In this document: in pieces, positions 10,270 through 22,197 of the stretch
How the letters are laid out: each line of letters starts with the position of its first letter
Numbering within the stretch: the stretch's first letter is position 1
NCBI GenBank assembly: GCA_023213315.1
Contig: JAKCPI010002801.1
Span: 1 to 64,000, forward strand
DNA: 64,000 nucleotides
Source of the DNA: Euborellia annulipes
Taxonomy: Eukaryota > Arthropoda > Insecta > Dermaptera > Anisolabididae
Direction: 5' to 3'
The notes under the pieces: generated by a model
The model's database searches: none
Told to the model about the DNA's origin: nothing
The model's input: only the letters and a program-made list of their open reading frames with translations
Made by a program: the position numbers and the translations under genes

Positions 10270-11140
10270 GTAAGAGAAAGTCGATGCGATTCAAGACATC
10301 AAATAATATTATGCATGTCAAAAATTAACCTTTTCCTCTTAGTTACACCTTAAGAGGGTAAGATGTTGTTCTACGAGAAGTAAAAAAAAAAAGTGAAATT
10401 TAACAAGAGATTTTTTTTCTTCCTAATGAACGTTTGTTTGTTTGTAGTTCTCTTTTTCTCTCTCCTTCTATTCAATTGCGAAAATTCTCTTTTCACAAAC
10501 ACACAAATCGGCTATTATGAAAAACAATTGCTTGGAGGAATGCATTGAGTTGGGTAATTGATAGCCTCGCTGACAAGTTCACCACCCCAAGAAGAAGAAG
10601 AAGAAGGCCTTAAAGAAGAAGAAGCCTAGCCTAAAGACTCTATTCAAATAATTAGCTTTTGTTTGCTTGCAAAGAGAGAGAAGGATTTTGCCAGATGGAG
10701 ACCCAACCAACGCTATTAATTAACCGTTATATGTTGAAGAAGTAAAAAGGAGAGAGCGAGAGCGAGAAGAAATAGAAATGAAGAAAGAATGAAGAAGAAG
10801 AAGCGAAGGCCAGAAGAGAGAGGGATTTGTGGAACGATAAAACTTTTAAGATTGTGCATTAAGCGTCATTCATAGGAGATTAAAATGAAATGGGTTTTGG
10901 GTGCTAATTTAAAGGTAAATGTTTTGTAACTTTGTCATTTTATTTTACGATAATAACTTGCCCTTTTTGTAATATGCAAAAATTTCAACAATTTTAATAA
11001 ATTTTTATGTTTGCCCACATTCGGAGTTCAAAAACTAATCTATAGAGCTGGGATATCTCAATAAGTATTCAATATATTTGAAAAATTCTTTGACAAAGAA
11101 AAACATAAATTATTTCATTTTGAGGGTAAGCCTAGTATTA
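10270..11140. other. Non-repetitive, GAA/GA-rich stretch
   Basis: Contains (GAA)n near 10590-10625 and 10785-10805, a GGAATGC motif near 10540 and GA tracts. No exon recognised. It is free of the dispersed repeat families except a tiny Rep-A tail at 10262-10280. Confidence 0.35.
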
Positions 11141-11142
11141 AT

Positions 11143-11703
11143 TACTTTCTCTTACCTCTATATATGTTAATATATAGTGAGAGAAAGTATTGGATTCATG
11201 TCAAAAATTCGATGTCGAATTTTGATGGATATACACGTTTTGAGGTCCCCTGAATCCAAAAAAGTGGTTTTCGCGACATGGTCTGTCTGTCTGTCTGTGT
11301 GTCTGTCTGTGTGAGTCTGTGTTCAATTTTAAGCATGAATCAATTGAGCTATGAGGCTGAAATTTTATATATAAGTTAGGCACCCTCATGGAACGCGACA
11401 CGAAGCTTTTGAACAAAATCCACCAAAGAGTACTAGTACTTTACTGATGCACTTTTTCAGTTTTTTTCGATTTTCTCAAAATTCACTTCAACGATTTTGA
11501 TTAAAATTCAAAAATCAACTATTTTTTATATTCTCTTTAAAATGTATATTCTCATTTTGCCATTGAAATCTTCTTAAGACCACTTTACTCTTGTACTTCA
11601 TAAGAAGGATAGGAGAAATGTTTGCCATGGTAACAAAATATAAATATTTTCCTCTTGAATTCTAATATATCGGCGGAATCTAAATATATGTCGACACGAA
11701 CTT
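11143..11703 (-). repeat. Rep-A, nearly full
   Basis: Minus-strand copy from the right hairpin (ACTTTCTCTTACC ... GGTAAGAG-type arms) to 'taaatatatgtcgacac'. The left hairpin is lost. Confidence 0.85.
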
Positions 11704-11739
11704 GTCTGATTTTAAAAATAATATATAGAGCAAGGTGGG

Positions 11740-13150
11740 GCATAAGATCCGGAGTTTTTTTTTTTGACCTTCCTATGAAAGATACAATAAAGATCGGGAC
11801 ATCCCCTGGAAGCCTGGTTAATTGGCTATCTTACATAATTTTTTTGGTTTCCAATTCGGTAGCATAAGAGTAGGAGAGGTATTTAAACAAAAATTTTCAT
11901 TTGCGGACTTTTGCCCCACCGAGTGGGGTAAAAATCCGCCCTAGCGGGGCAATCGTCCGTAGGTGCAAACAATTGCCCCTGAACCAAGTCTAGTGGTTTT
12001 TTAAAAATGAGGTTTCGGACTTTGCCCCACCTTACTCTATATTTTGCATATAATGTTATATAATTTCGATTTTATAATTTAACGAATTGTTTTTTTCAAA
12101 TTATCATTAAAATTGATACGTTTGTTTTTGAAAAGGACTTCTTATTTTACCAATAAACATGATTTGTGTACTAATTAATGGTTTTGAAATTACAACTGTT
12201 GCGGTCGGCCGGTTATCTTTATTTTCGGTTAATGAAGGCTTGGGTTTTGTTTTTGGCATGTTTGTCCAGAACACCTGGCGAATAAACTCCATTGGAAATA
12301 TACTCGACGGTGCTATTCCCAGTAATTGGAGAGAGAGAGAGAGTCCCCTCCCACCAGACCCCCTCGACATTTAAAACATACTCTTTCTCTTCTTGGCTGG
12401 TGGTACTCAGCCTCAGACACTTGGCCCCGGGCTTTTTCTCCCCCTTTACGATGTTCCCTTGCTTAGGAGGAGGGTTTCGGGTTCCCCTTGGGGGCTGTTG
12501 CTCTCCCTCTCTCTCTCTCTCTCTCAACCTATAACGCAGAATCGAATACTTTACCCAACTCTCTCTCTCTCTCTCTCCGCCCTTCTTGGCAATTTATCGT
12601 CAAAACAGATTATAATTTATTTTCAACCGTGCGTTTTGTAATGTATAATTATAGGATTACACTTAATGAGTATTATATCAAATACATTTATCATTTAATT
12701 ATTATATGTTTCGGCAACTCTCTCTCTTTTATGTTTACAGTTTATTCATTTGTATTTTATATTGGGAAGGTAGAAAATATACTAAAAGTTGATAAATTAA
12801 AAATATAGCTAATTCGTTATTCATTGAGGCATATTCTCGTCTAAAAATTTTAGACAATATGAAAGGAAAAGTTGGTTAATTTCAACTCCCAATTATTGCT
12901 TGCTAACTTGTGATGCATAAATTACGTAGGCTTGTGGGGTGACTTATTTCCTAGAAAAATAATGAAGAAGGACGAGATTAGCGTCCAATTAAATAAAATT
13001 TTTATTTGATTTGATCTGGGATTGCCATCCTTTTTTTTTGTAAAATAGCCATATAAAACATTTATTTGTATTTAGGCGAGCGTTATTGAAGTCAAGAAAA
13101 TACCCCTCTAGGGGCGGGCTGGGGGAAGGGGCTTTGTTTAATATTTAGCA
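11740..13150. other. Unassigned stretch with CT-rich islands
   Basis: A 'gcccca' motif recurs at 11910-12030. A GC-richer island with (CT)n lies at 12330-12580. Overlapping ORFs there occur in several frames of simple-sequence DNA and are not convincing. Confidence 0.35.
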
Positions 13151-13154
13151 GGTA

Positions 13155-13365
13155 CAGTGAGAGACAATATAAAGTCCCACCCATGCGTTTTCTACTTGTG
13201 ATTATTTCATTGTTTTTAAAAAAAATATTATAATTTTTTTAATGAAAACTTTCATGTTTCAAACCTAGAAAATTTCCAATAAAGATTTTCATTTTCTTGT
13301 ATAAAAACAATGAAATAATCACAAGTAGAAAACGCATGGGTGGGACTTTATATTGTCCCTCACGG
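13155..13365. mobile_element. Tc1/mariner-type MITE
   Basis: Starts CAGTGAGAGACAATATAAAG and ends with its complement, flanked by TA on both sides (13153-13154, 13366-13367). Arms of ~75 bp include AACAATGAAATAATCACAAG. A second copy lies at 18630. Confidence 0.85.
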
Positions 13366-13454
13366 TATGGTACTTCGGGTGTTTTATAGTAAATAATATT
13401 TAAAATAAATACAAAATTTAATTGTAAGCAAGTTTTGTAGGCCAAAGGTAATGA

Positions 13455-13655
13455 AAATAAGCTTCTGAACGAAATCGGTCAAAAAGTACTAGTACTTTAC
13501 TGATGTGCTTTTTCTTTTTTTTTTCGATTTTCAGAAAATTTGCTTTAACGATTTTGATTAAAATTCAAAAACCAATTATTTTTTACATGCCCTTTAAAAA
13601 GTATATCAGTAAAATTTTTCGTGAAAATTGTTTGAAGTGCACTTTACTGATGTAG
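13455..13655 (-). repeat. Rep-A' middle fragment
   Basis: Contains 'gtactagtactttactgatg' and the A'-specific 'atatcagtaaaatttttcg ... ctttactgatgtag' order. Confidence 0.75.
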
Positions 13656-13911
13656 TCTAGTATTTCATTTTCCGGCTCTTCCTTCTATAGAGCCATTGTT
13701 AAATCTTTACGGAGATTTGCATGTTAATTTCGATTCAAAAGGGTTCCCCTTTGGAACTTGCTTACACATTTAAAAAAATTATTTCCAATTCTTATGAAAT
13801 TTTGTATTTATTTAGAATTCTCCATTGTGTATAAAATATCGAAATATGAGATTAAAATTTTGAAAAATAACCAAGCAGTCAAGTTAACTAAGATACTATG
13901 AGGACTATCAT

Positions 13912-14018
13912 ATATCTCCACACAAAAATTCTGGTGTGACAAGCACGGTACACAAATTTATCTTGCCGAAGGGTAAGAGAAAGTTGTGTGCTGTGCGACC
14001 AGCCACTCCAGATTTTTT
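13912..14018 (-). repeat. Solo Rep-A left hairpin
   Basis: Only the ~100-nt terminal hairpin is present (AAATTCTGGTGTGAC ... CACTCCAGATTT). Confidence 0.8.
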
Positions 14019-14412
14019 TTTTAATGCTCGTATATGTATGTGTATTGTCATATTTATGTATTTCGTCGTTCGCTCTCACTGGCTGGAAATTATCAAAGCC
14101 ATTATATATTCCCTTTCTCTATCATTTTAACTCAAGATTAATCCTTTGTTGCTCTGTTTGTTCCTACGTATTTCATATAAAATTAAAAGCAAAGTAACAA
14201 AAAAAAAAAAAAAAACATTTTAGCTTTGATTGAAAAAACAAATGATATTCACAAAAAGGGAATTTATTTATAAATATAATTATCAATTGAAATATGAAAG
14301 TTTTTTTTTTTCATAGAGGTTACGCTTTTTTTGTAATTTATCCTATCACTTTTAATAAATCTTAAGTTAGCATGCTGGATAAAAATTCCATAATATTCCT
14401 AATGATTCAGAC

Positions 14413-14652
14413 CAGGGGCGTATATAGAAATTTTTTTCGGGGGGGGGGGGACTTAAAAAATTTTTTTTTGTAAAATTTTTTTTTTAAAAAAATTATTTTT
14501 TTTTTTAAAAAAATTTTTTTGAAAAATTTTTTTTTTTTTGTCAAAAATTTTACCCTTGGGGAAAAAATTTTTGTGGTTGTTTTTTTTTTTTTCTTTTTTT
14601 TTTTTTTTGGGGGGGGGGTTTTGGGGGGGGGGCGGCCCCCTCCTCCCCCCTG
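14413..14652. mobile_element. hAT-type MITE, perfect 8-bp duplication
   Basis: Starts CAGGGGCGTATATAG and ends CCCCCTG. attcagac is duplicated exactly at 14405-14412 and 14653-14660. The interior is almost pure homopolymer (A, T, G, C runs). Confidence 0.85.
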
Positions 14653-14782
14653 ATTCAGACCCACCTTCTTTAATGTTTTAACAAAGCAGGAGCGGGAGAC
14701 CACCCTCCCCTGGATATTTATACAATGCCCCCTTGCCTTTTATAAATAATTTTTTTTTTTGGGAAGTGGGAGTCAACCCTTA

Positions 14783-15445
14783 AAAAAAATCTGGTGTGAC
14801 TGGCGCACAGCACACAACTTTCTCTTACCTTCGGTAATCGAAAGTTGTGTTCTGTGCTTGTCACACCAGATTTTTTGTGTCGACATGTATTTACAATAGT
14901 TTCCGACAGTGGAGTACAATTGAATTCAAGATGTAAAATTTATAAGTATGAGAAAATATTTATATTTTGTTACTATGCCACCATTTCTATTATCTTTTCG
15001 ATGAAGTACAAGAGTAAAGTGGTCTTCAGAAAATTCCAATAACAAAATGAGAATATACATTTTAAAGAGAATCTAAAAAATAATTGATTTTTTAATTTAA
15101 AGAAAAATCGTTAGAGCCAATTTAGAGAAAATCAAAAAAAACTGAAAAAGTGCATCAGTAAAGTACTAGGACTCTTTGGTCGATTTTGTTCAAAAGCTTC
15201 GTGTCACGTCCCAGGGGGTGCCTAACTTAAATATAAAATTTCAACCTCTTAGCTTTTTTCGTTCTTGAGATATTTTGTTCACAGACAGACAGACAGACAG
15301 ACCATGTCGCGAAAACCACTTTTTTGGATTCAGGGGACCTCAAAACGTGTATATCCATCAAAATCTCGACATCGAATTTTTGACATGAATCCAACCTCTA
15401 TATATATTAAACACATATATATAGAGGTAAGAGAAAGTAAAAAAA
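14783..15445 (+). repeat. Rep-A, full-length copy
   Basis: Clean left hairpin 14787-14874 and right hairpin 15389-15440, with (CAGA)n at 15283-15300. Confidence 0.9.
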
Positions 15446-16435
15446 AAAAAAGCGATCATTTGGGAATTTATGAGATTTAAATTTTTTCTTTTTTTTTGTA
15501 AAAATATTCAACAAGTGAATAATAATATATGTAAACGTGTACTTTTTTTTTCCTTATAATTTTAAAACATTTCAATTCTAGAGGATAGACGCACACAGTA
15601 CGTGACTCGGTTTATATTTTTATTTATTTTATGGAAAATAAACAAAAAAAAGAAAAAAAAACAGTGCTCTTTTGGGAAATATTTTATTTCAAAATAATAT
15701 CATGTTTTTATTAAATAGAGAATAAGAAGATTATATGTAATGCGATCAACAACCAACGGTTAAAAAGTGTCACTTATTATTACACTAATTATTTAATTCA
15801 GAAAAAAAATGTGGTGGGAAAAACTCTATGGCTATGTGATATACTCTCATTGTTTATGACTGTAAAATAATATGACTTTTTATTGAATGGTGATTGTTGC
15901 AACTAATTAGTTGAAAATTGTTATTAGGGCTCCCTAAGAATGTCGTTGTAGTTGTAGGGTTTTGATGACGTCGGTCACCGCTAGATTATTGCAACCATAA
16001 CATTATAGATCTCTATGGTACTTGACCTTTTCTCATCTTCTAAATATTAATCAACAGTCCTATTGAGTTCATTATTAAGATAATTATAACCGCATATTTG
16101 CGAATTCGACCGACTGACTGTGCAACGTGGAGCTGTGAAGCTTCCATCTCCTTTGTAAGGGCCTCGGAATCGCTCTCGCTTCACCCGCTTTATCCTATAT
16201 CTTTTTTTATGTTGAGGGTTGTTTAAGAAAGAGTGAGGGAGGTCTTTTGGCTGGAATACGTAGAAATGCAGTGAAAAAACTGCAAAAAAAAATCCATCAT
16301 TTTTTAATGATTTTTTTGCAATTTTAGGGAAAAAATCCTCCCCCCTCCCCCTTTGAACCAAATGTTCATGTTTTTGAACTTTTCACCTCTCCAGACGACA
16401 TATATATCTGACCAAAACCACGATCATTTTGTTGT
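15446..16435. other. Unassigned stretch; 104-codon ORF not called
   Basis: AT-rich to 15900, then GC-richer to 16380. A minus-strand ORF spans 16361-16047 and a 3' splice-like TTTTTTTTTGCAG lies inside it near 16280. I recognise no domain. Confidence 0.3.
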
Positions 16436-16442
16436 TACAGTT

Positions 16443-16473
16443 CTGATGATGGCTTTCCTGGCGATCGAAACAG
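16443..16473 (+). ncRNA. Hammerhead-like core, degenerate
   Basis: CTGATGA, an uncertain stem, then GAAACA. The CTGATGA box is the canonical hammerhead form, but stem II does not pair cleanly. Confidence 0.4.
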
Positions 16474-16559
16474 AGATTGAACATAATATCACCTGCTAGA
16501 ATATCATTTGTAATTCGAAATGGAATATCGGCTTTTATTTTGGTTCATTTTATTCTAAC

Positions 16560-17019
16560 CAATGGCGGATACAGGGGGGGGGGGGGGGGGTAAAGGGGTA
16601 ATTACATCCCCCCCCCGAGATTTGAAAAAAAAATTGTATTTTTAATATAAAATTTTGCCCGGGAGTCGTGGCTCAGAGAGAAGAAACTAGCTTCTCGCGC
16701 CGGAGTCCCGGGTTCGCTTCCCGTCCCAAGCGAGAAAAATTTATTTCATTAGATTTGACTACAAGTCATTTGAAATAAATAGGGATGGAGTTCTAAATGG
16801 CCTTAGATGTCGAAAAAGACCTTAAAAAATATATATATATAAAATTTTAAAAACTAATATTTAAAAGTTTGATGTGATATATATATTCTAGTAAACAAGT
16901 ACAGAATGCGCCTTTAAATTACGTACCCAATTACCGATAATAAGAAAAAATTATGTGCTGTGCAAACAGTCACACCAGATTACCCCCCCCCCCGAGAAAC
17001 TCCTCTGGATCCGCCACTG
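16560..17019. mobile_element. hAT-type MITE carrying a SINE
   Basis: TIRs CAATGGCGGATACAGG and CTGGATCCGCCACTG. Flanks attctaac / aatctaac match at 7 of 8 positions. Its 3' part (16925-16980) contains half of the Rep-A left hairpin, as does the sister copy at 34195. SINE-C is inserted at 16657-16836. Confidence 0.85.
16657..16836 (+). mobile_element. SINE-C, full copy with 12-bp duplication
   Basis: tRNA-derived head GCCCGGGAGTCGTGGCTCAG (A-box TGGCTCAGAGAG), B-box GGTTCGCTTCC, then a body with 'agggatggagttctaaatgg' and 'agatgtcgaaaaagacct'. The target atataaaatttt is duplicated at 16645-16656 and 16837-16848. The sister hAT at 34195 shows the empty site. Confidence 0.9.
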
Positions 17020-17229
17020 AATCTAACCCATGATTAAAATAGAAAAGATTCACTTTAATTATTTCTTAATCGAAAAAGAATTCATGATTTCTATTTTTTT
17101 TTTTTTATAATGAAACTCGTTAAAATAAAAAATAGTAATTTCTGACCTCATCGTATACGAAAATAAGCAGTGAATATTCTAGCAGACTTAATTTACATTT
17201 TTGATAAGGTTTTTTTTTTTTTAATTTAG

Positions 17230-17430
17230 AAAGCATAAGAACTTAATTAATAATAAATAAGCGTCTTGTCTTGCAAGGTGAGCAGCAGGAGTTAATTAAC
17301 AATGGTCAGATAGAGAGAGGGTCGCAGAGCCAGGAATGAATAGTTAGTTAGCTCTTAATCCGCTTATTGAAGCAATCTCTATGATCGAGCGATTTCAATC
17401 AATTCAATAAATCAAAGACTATTAGGGGGG
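17230..17430. promoter_or_regulatory. Non-repetitive island, candidate regulatory
   Basis: Contains AACAATGG (Sox-like), GGAATG (TEAD-like), TTAATCCG (K50 homeodomain-like) and TTAATTAA. A plus-strand CAAG|GTGAGC 5' splice-like site lies at 17276. Motif reading only; no exon can be closed. Confidence 0.25.
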
Positions 17431-17504
17431 GGGGGGGAGGTGACGAATCTATTAGCTGCAAAATTTTTAATAATCAATTCCATCACTTAAAAAGATTCAT
17501 TTTT

Positions 17505-18350
17505 TATTTTCTCTTACGTCTATATATGTTAATATATATAGGGAGAGAAAGATTATTGGATTCATGTCAAAAATTCGATGTCGAGATTTTGATGGATATA
17601 CAGGTTTTGAGGTCACCTGAATCCAAAAAAGTGGTTTTCGCGACATGGTCTGTCTGTCTGTGTGTGTGTTCAATTTAAAGCATAAAGGAATTGAGCTAGG
17701 AGGTTGAAATTTTATATTTAAGTTAGGTAGTCTTCTGAGGCGTGAAAATAACCTTTTAATCCAAATTGACCAAAAAGTACTAGTACTTTACTGATGTACT
17801 TTTTCAGTTTTTTTTTTTTTGATTTTCTCAAAATTCGCTCAAATGATTTTGATTAAAATTCGAAAATTAATTATTTTTTATATGCTCTTTAAAATGTATA
17901 TTCTCATTTTGCCCTTGAAATTTTATGAACCACACTTAACTCTTGTACTTTATAGGAAAGATAGGGCAAATAATAAACAAAATATATATATTTCCCAATG
18001 TTTATAAATTTTTACATCTTGAATTCTAATATATCAGCGAGCCCTCGGGCTGGGTGTAGTTGGTAGCGTGCCTAACTTCTATACCGAACGTCGCGGGTTC
18101 AGACCCCAGGCAGTCTGATGATTTTATTTAAGCCATTTGGCTACCAAATGGCTTAAATAGAAATGCAGAGACCCCCGATAGATTATAAATAACAACGGTT
18201 ATCGTATAAAGTCTTAAATGGCCTGAGTTGCCGGAGTGTTAAAAAAAAAAAAGATATCGGCGGAAACTAAATATATCCAGAACACAACTTTCGAATACCG
18301 AAGGTAAGAAAATGTTGTGTGTTGTGCGACCAGTCACACCAGATTTTTTG
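17505..18350 (-). repeat. Rep-A interrupted by SINE-B
   Basis: From the right hairpin at 17507 to the left hairpin remnant at 18290-18345, interrupted by SINE-B at 18041-18253. atatcRgcg flanks both sides of the insert. Confidence 0.85.
18041..18253 (+). mobile_element. SINE-B inserted in Rep-A
   Basis: GCCCTCGGGCTGGGTGTAGT head, B-box GGTTCAGACCCC, usual body, A tail at 18240-18252. Confidence 0.9.
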
Positions 18351-18398
18351 ATTTAGTTTCTTGAATAAATATCTTTCGAGAATTATAAAGTTATTTAG

Positions 18399-18442
18399 TG
18401 CCCTCGGGCCTTGGTGTAGTTGTAAGCCATTTGTTCTATATT
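18399..18442 (+). repeat. SINE-B head fragment
   Basis: Only 'gccctcgggccttggtgtag' plus a deleted body. Confidence 0.6.
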
Positions 18443-18604
18443 TTGTATCTTAAAATCCTTAATTATCAACATATGAGATATTTAGGATTTAATTTTATTG
18501 AATAAAGAGTTTATGATTCTAAGACCCCTCCCCCCCGCCATTTTGGGGAAATTTTGTATTCTTCAATTAACTTAAATATCAACATTATTTTTTTTATTTA
18601 TCCA

Positions 18605-19145
18605 AAAAAAAGTTGTAATTTGGCAGGTACAGTGCGGGACAATATTAAGTCCCACCCAAGCGTTTTCTATTTGTGATTAGTTCATTGTTTTTAAAAAAAT
18701 ATTATAAATTTTTAATGGAAACTTTCATGGTTCAAACCTAAAAAATTTCCATTAAAGATTTTCATTTTCTATTATAAAAACAATGAAATAATCACAAGTG
18801 GAAAACGCATGGGTGGGACTTAATATTGGCCCTCACTGTACATTACGTTTATTGCCTTGGCGTCATTTCCGAGGCTTTTTTCGAAATTATATTTTTAAGA
18901 GCACTAAATTCTCATTTTGGAGTTTTTTTTTTTACTTTATAATAACTTTTAAACGGGTTGAGATATCAATTTATTTTTGCGCTAAAGAAGAAACGAGGCA
19001 TCGAGGGTTGACCACGAGTTAAGAAGGTTTATCGCTCCGGGAATTTTAGGGTTTCAACGATTGCCGTCCAAGAAACATGCCCGCATGTGCCAAACTTGTC
19101 CGAGAAAAAAAGCTCGCCGAAGGCGAACCTTGCGGCTAGTCTTTA
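18605..19145 (+). repeat. Rep-F with Helitron-like 3' end
   Basis: Shares 'gtaatttggca', 'ggcgtcattt', a TCGAAAT...TTTTTAAGA block and 'gatatcaattta' with 26335-26530. It ends in hairpin GCTCGCC-GAA-GGCGAAC followed by CTTGCGGCTAG and T, the layout of a Helitron 3' terminus (hairpin, CTRR, T). The assignment is tentative and no TC start was found. Confidence 0.4.
18630..18838. mobile_element. Tc1/mariner-type MITE in Rep-F
   Basis: Second copy of the 13155 family, between TA dinucleotides at 18628-18629 and 18839-18840. The Rep-F paralogue at 26350 shows the empty site 'ttggcatgta'. Confidence 0.85.
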
Positions 19146-19149
19146 ATAA

Positions 19150-19690
19150 ATGATGATTTGTGTGTAAAGCTTAATTTTGACTTTAAGTATATATTTTTAA
19201 TCCTCCTCCGTAAATCCACAGGTATATATATAGGCCTATGCTAATATAAAACTTAATAGGCCTATAGATAGATAATAACGAGTTTATTTTCAAAAATTGT
19301 TTTGTTCGAGAGAATGACACTTTTTGACAAGATTTAATGAATGGTTCTATTTTAGGAGTGAAATTATTTTTATAAATATTTAGGTGTAGATTGGAATAAT
19401 AGGAAGCCAGCCAGATTCATAATATCTTGATTTTTGTTGCAATTTATGGCTATTTTTAGTTAAAATCAATTGGGAATATTTCATCGCCAGCTGCTATTCG
19501 AACTATAAAAAGATTGAAGAATTTTCTACTAACTTAGCCTTTAATTTATCACTTTGAGGGATCAGAGTTAGGATATATATATATAATCAAAATAAATCTA
19601 TAATATAATTATTCACGTGTGAATTTATTTGAAGTGTCAAAGTCTCCAAAATATTCAAAAATGACCTGCCCCAGGAACCATTGAGGGAGT
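19150..19690. other. Unassigned AT-rich stretch
   Basis: Nothing recognised apart from TA runs. Confidence 0.4.
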
Positions 19691-19696
19691 GCGAGA

Positions 19697-19772
19697 TAAA
19701 AAAATCTGGTGTCACAAGCACCGAAGGTAAGAGAAAGTTGTGTGCTGTGCGACCAGTCACACCAGATTTTTA
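19697..19772 (-). repeat. Solo Rep-A left hairpin
   Basis: AAATCTGGTGTCACAAGCAC ... GACCAGTCACACCAGATTTT; the loop side is partly deleted. Confidence 0.8.
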
Positions 19773-20094
19773 TTATATTTTCCCGCTATTGCAAACAAAA
19801 CATAAATCGATTTTGTCTTGTGGATGTGAGCATAAATCTAACTATAGTAACGCGTGGAACGTCCCTAAGTAGCCACTAACATGTAATAATTTCAAAATCC
19901 TAAATAGCCGAAAGGGGAAAAAAATTAAAGTATCCTAACATTTATTTTAGAAATGTTTAGAATAAATTAATTATATATATAAATATATATATATATATAC
20001 AGTATTAGATAATAGCATTACTCGCCTATGAATGTATTTATTCTGTGAAGGAGGCCTTAAAAAAATAAAATTATTTTATTTTATTGAATCCATC

Positions 20095-20225
20095 TATTGG
20101 TTTCGACCGTCTTGCCATAATAAACTCTTAGCTTGGAACGCACAGTAGCTAATGGATTCAAAGATTAATTCTAGACTTATTGTCACTGAAGAAGACTTGA
20201 GGTAGTGGTTGGAAATCAAAAGGTT
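20095..20225. repeat. Decayed hammerhead-like inverted pair
   Basis: 'ggtttcgaccgtctt' at 20099 and CTGAAGAAGACTT at 20186 form half-motifs facing each other. Weak. Confidence 0.3.
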
Positions 20226-20406
20226 TGAAAATTTAATAAAAAATATTTGTTAGATAATTCTAACGAAACATGATGAAGTTTGGCCTCGCCAATAAAAAAA
20301 CACTCAGTCTTGTTAAATAAATCGAATGAAACAGCATAAAAAAGATTAAGAAAAAATAATATCCTATTAAGCCAGAAGATAGGCCTAGTCTACTTTTATA
20401 ATATAA

Positions 20407-20596
20407 CAGGGGCGTATATAAGGGGGGGGGGGGCGAGGGGGCCAGGGCCCCCCACTTTGGTTACGCAATAGAAAAAATGTTCCGCAAAAAATTTCGTGTG
20501 AAAAAAATATAGTTTCTTAAAAAAAAAATTTCCGCAGAAAAATTTTTGAGTTCGGGCCCCCCCCCCCTCCGAAAAAAATGTCTATATACGCCCCTG
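20407..20596. mobile_element. hAT-type MITE, perfect 8-bp duplication
   Basis: TIRs CAGGGGCGTATATA / TATATACGCCCCTG are perfect over 14 bp, and taatataa is duplicated at 20399-20406 and 20597-20604. Same family as 14413 and 22684. Confidence 0.92.
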
Positions 20597-20805
20597 TAAT
20601 ATAATATTAAGTGTCCAATGTCATAGGCTGAGTAGTTTTATCAGTTATCTTTGTGCTATATATACAAATAATAATTATGGCTAATGAGGCCAGAGAGTTT
20701 GTTAAATTAGATTAATATTGTTGTGCATGTTGATGTTGAGCTATTTAAAGAAAGAGTTGCAGACGGAGAGATTGGCAGTCAAAATTGAATTAATAGTTTA
20801 TTAGG

Positions 20806-20829
20806 CCGACGTTTCGGTCCTCTTCAGAA
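20806..20829 (-). ncRNA. Hammerhead-like core, collapsed stem II
   Basis: On the minus strand CTGAAGA is followed at once by GGACC and GAAACGTCGG. The core boxes are intact but stem II is reduced. Confidence 0.4.
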
Positions 20830-21840
20830 CCCAACAAATGTCTAAAAATTTCAAGCCTCCCTTCTCTTAACAAAACCCCCGGGAGCCCACTGTCTTTAAT
20901 GATCCAAGAATTGCCAGAGTCAAATAATTTATGAATTAATGAAAAAAATATTTTATATATATAGCGGTATATGGACCTATAAAGAAATTCGTGTAGAGAG
21001 AGACAAAATTAAAGGCTTTTACATGTGATAATTTCATTGTTTTGTTTTTTTAGTAATCAAAGAAGAAAACATTTTGATTGGAATTTTAAAACCTAGAATC
21101 ATAAGTTTAATTTTTTTAAAACAACGAAATAATCACATGTAAAAAACAAAGATAGTGGGCGGTAGATGAAAATAAACACTCTTGAAAATAATAAATATAT
21201 TTAAGTAAATAAATATATCTATAACTTTAGTAGACAGATGAATAGTTAGATAATTTAGTAAATGAAAGGAAAATAAAAATATTTTCATTAGATAAATGGA
21301 ATGAACAAGTGAGTGGAAGTTCTTACTTCAGTAATATTAATAGAAGATTCACTAAATAAACTTGACAAATCATCTATAAAATTCAATCATAAAGAGATTA
21401 TAATAGCAGGCCATGTGCCAAGCAAAATAAGGATGAAACAAATTCCCAAGAGATTTTATCTTAATTATTTACTAACTAGAATAGATACCTAAACAAAAAT
21501 TGACAGAAAGACCCTCGATTTTATGCTGAATCAAATACACTTAGATTTTATCAGCTGATTTCAAAAAAATGGAAAAAATGACACAAAACACTTGCAAATC
21601 TGTTTAATTAAACCGATTTTGAGCACTTGGGCATTATTATTTAATTGATAATATGTAAAAGATTATTAATGTTTGATAATCAAATCATTTTTAAAACAAA
21701 TATTAAAAAAGAATTAATTTTTTTAAACAGGTTAGGCTACTAACCTCACCTGTCATTTTTTCATCACATTTAACATTAAAATTTGATTATTAGATTTATT
21801 ATAAACGTAAAAACAAGTGAAAATAATTAAATATTTTTCA
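20830..21840. other. AT-rich stretch with one palindrome
   Basis: 21017-21045 and 21118-21150 pair ('tgataatttcattgtt' / 'aacaacgaaataatca'), resembling the arms of the 13155 MITE without its ends. The rest is unassigned. Confidence 0.4.
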
Positions 21841-21860
21841 AGGAATTGAATGAATTCTAC

Positions 21861-22047
21861 CTTTAAAAGTTGAATTTGCAGTCAAACAGGCCCAGCTCGT
21901 CAAATGCAGGAAAATCACTTTGAATTCACAACACACACATAAAAATAAAACTTTAACAAATTATTATATGACTAAATGAATAACACAAATAAATAAATAC
22001 TATTTAAATACTAACGAAACGTTAAAAAGAACACGGAACCGAGTGAC
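21861..22047 (-). other. Candidate untranslated first exon (beta)
   Basis: Minus strand: a CCAATTCGTG box near 22080, a start region GTCACTCGGTTCCGTG near 22047, then an AT-rich leader with one short upstream ORF. The segment ends TTTAAAG|GTAGAAT, intron from 21860. A GAGA run and (CA)n tract (22117-22192) lie just upstream, as in GAGA-type promoters. No Inr as clear as in alpha or gamma. The exact start is a guess. Confidence 0.3.
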
Positions 22048-22115
22048 AGATCAAAAAGCAGGATCATACCGGCACGAATTGGTCAGATGCTGTCTAGAGA
22101 GGACTGGCAGCGCCA

Positions 22116-22116
<1 letters not shown>

Positions 22117-22165
<49 letters not shown>

Positions 22166-22197
22166 CTACTCTCTCTCTCTCTCTCTCACACACACAT
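22117..22197. repeat. (CA)n plus (CT)n microsatellite
   Basis: About 23 CA units with an interruption, then ~9 CT units and more CA. Forms GAGAGA on the minus strand upstream of exon beta. Confidence 0.95.

Noticed and set aside
12107..12808. Cluster of overlapping ORFs around (CT)n
   Set aside because: Frames come from CT/GA simple sequence (SLSLSL, REREREG).
14407..14703. 98-codon lysine-rich ORF
   Set aside because: Translation of homopolymer runs inside a hAT MITE.
16047..16361. 104-codon minus-strand ORF
   Set aside because: Basic, low-complexity, no recognised domain. A splice-acceptor-like site lies inside it but no exon can be closed.
19082..19130. Bacterial terminator-like hairpin GCTCGCC-GAA-GGCGAAC
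   Set aside because: No T run follows and no bacterial genes are near; a Helitron end explains it better.
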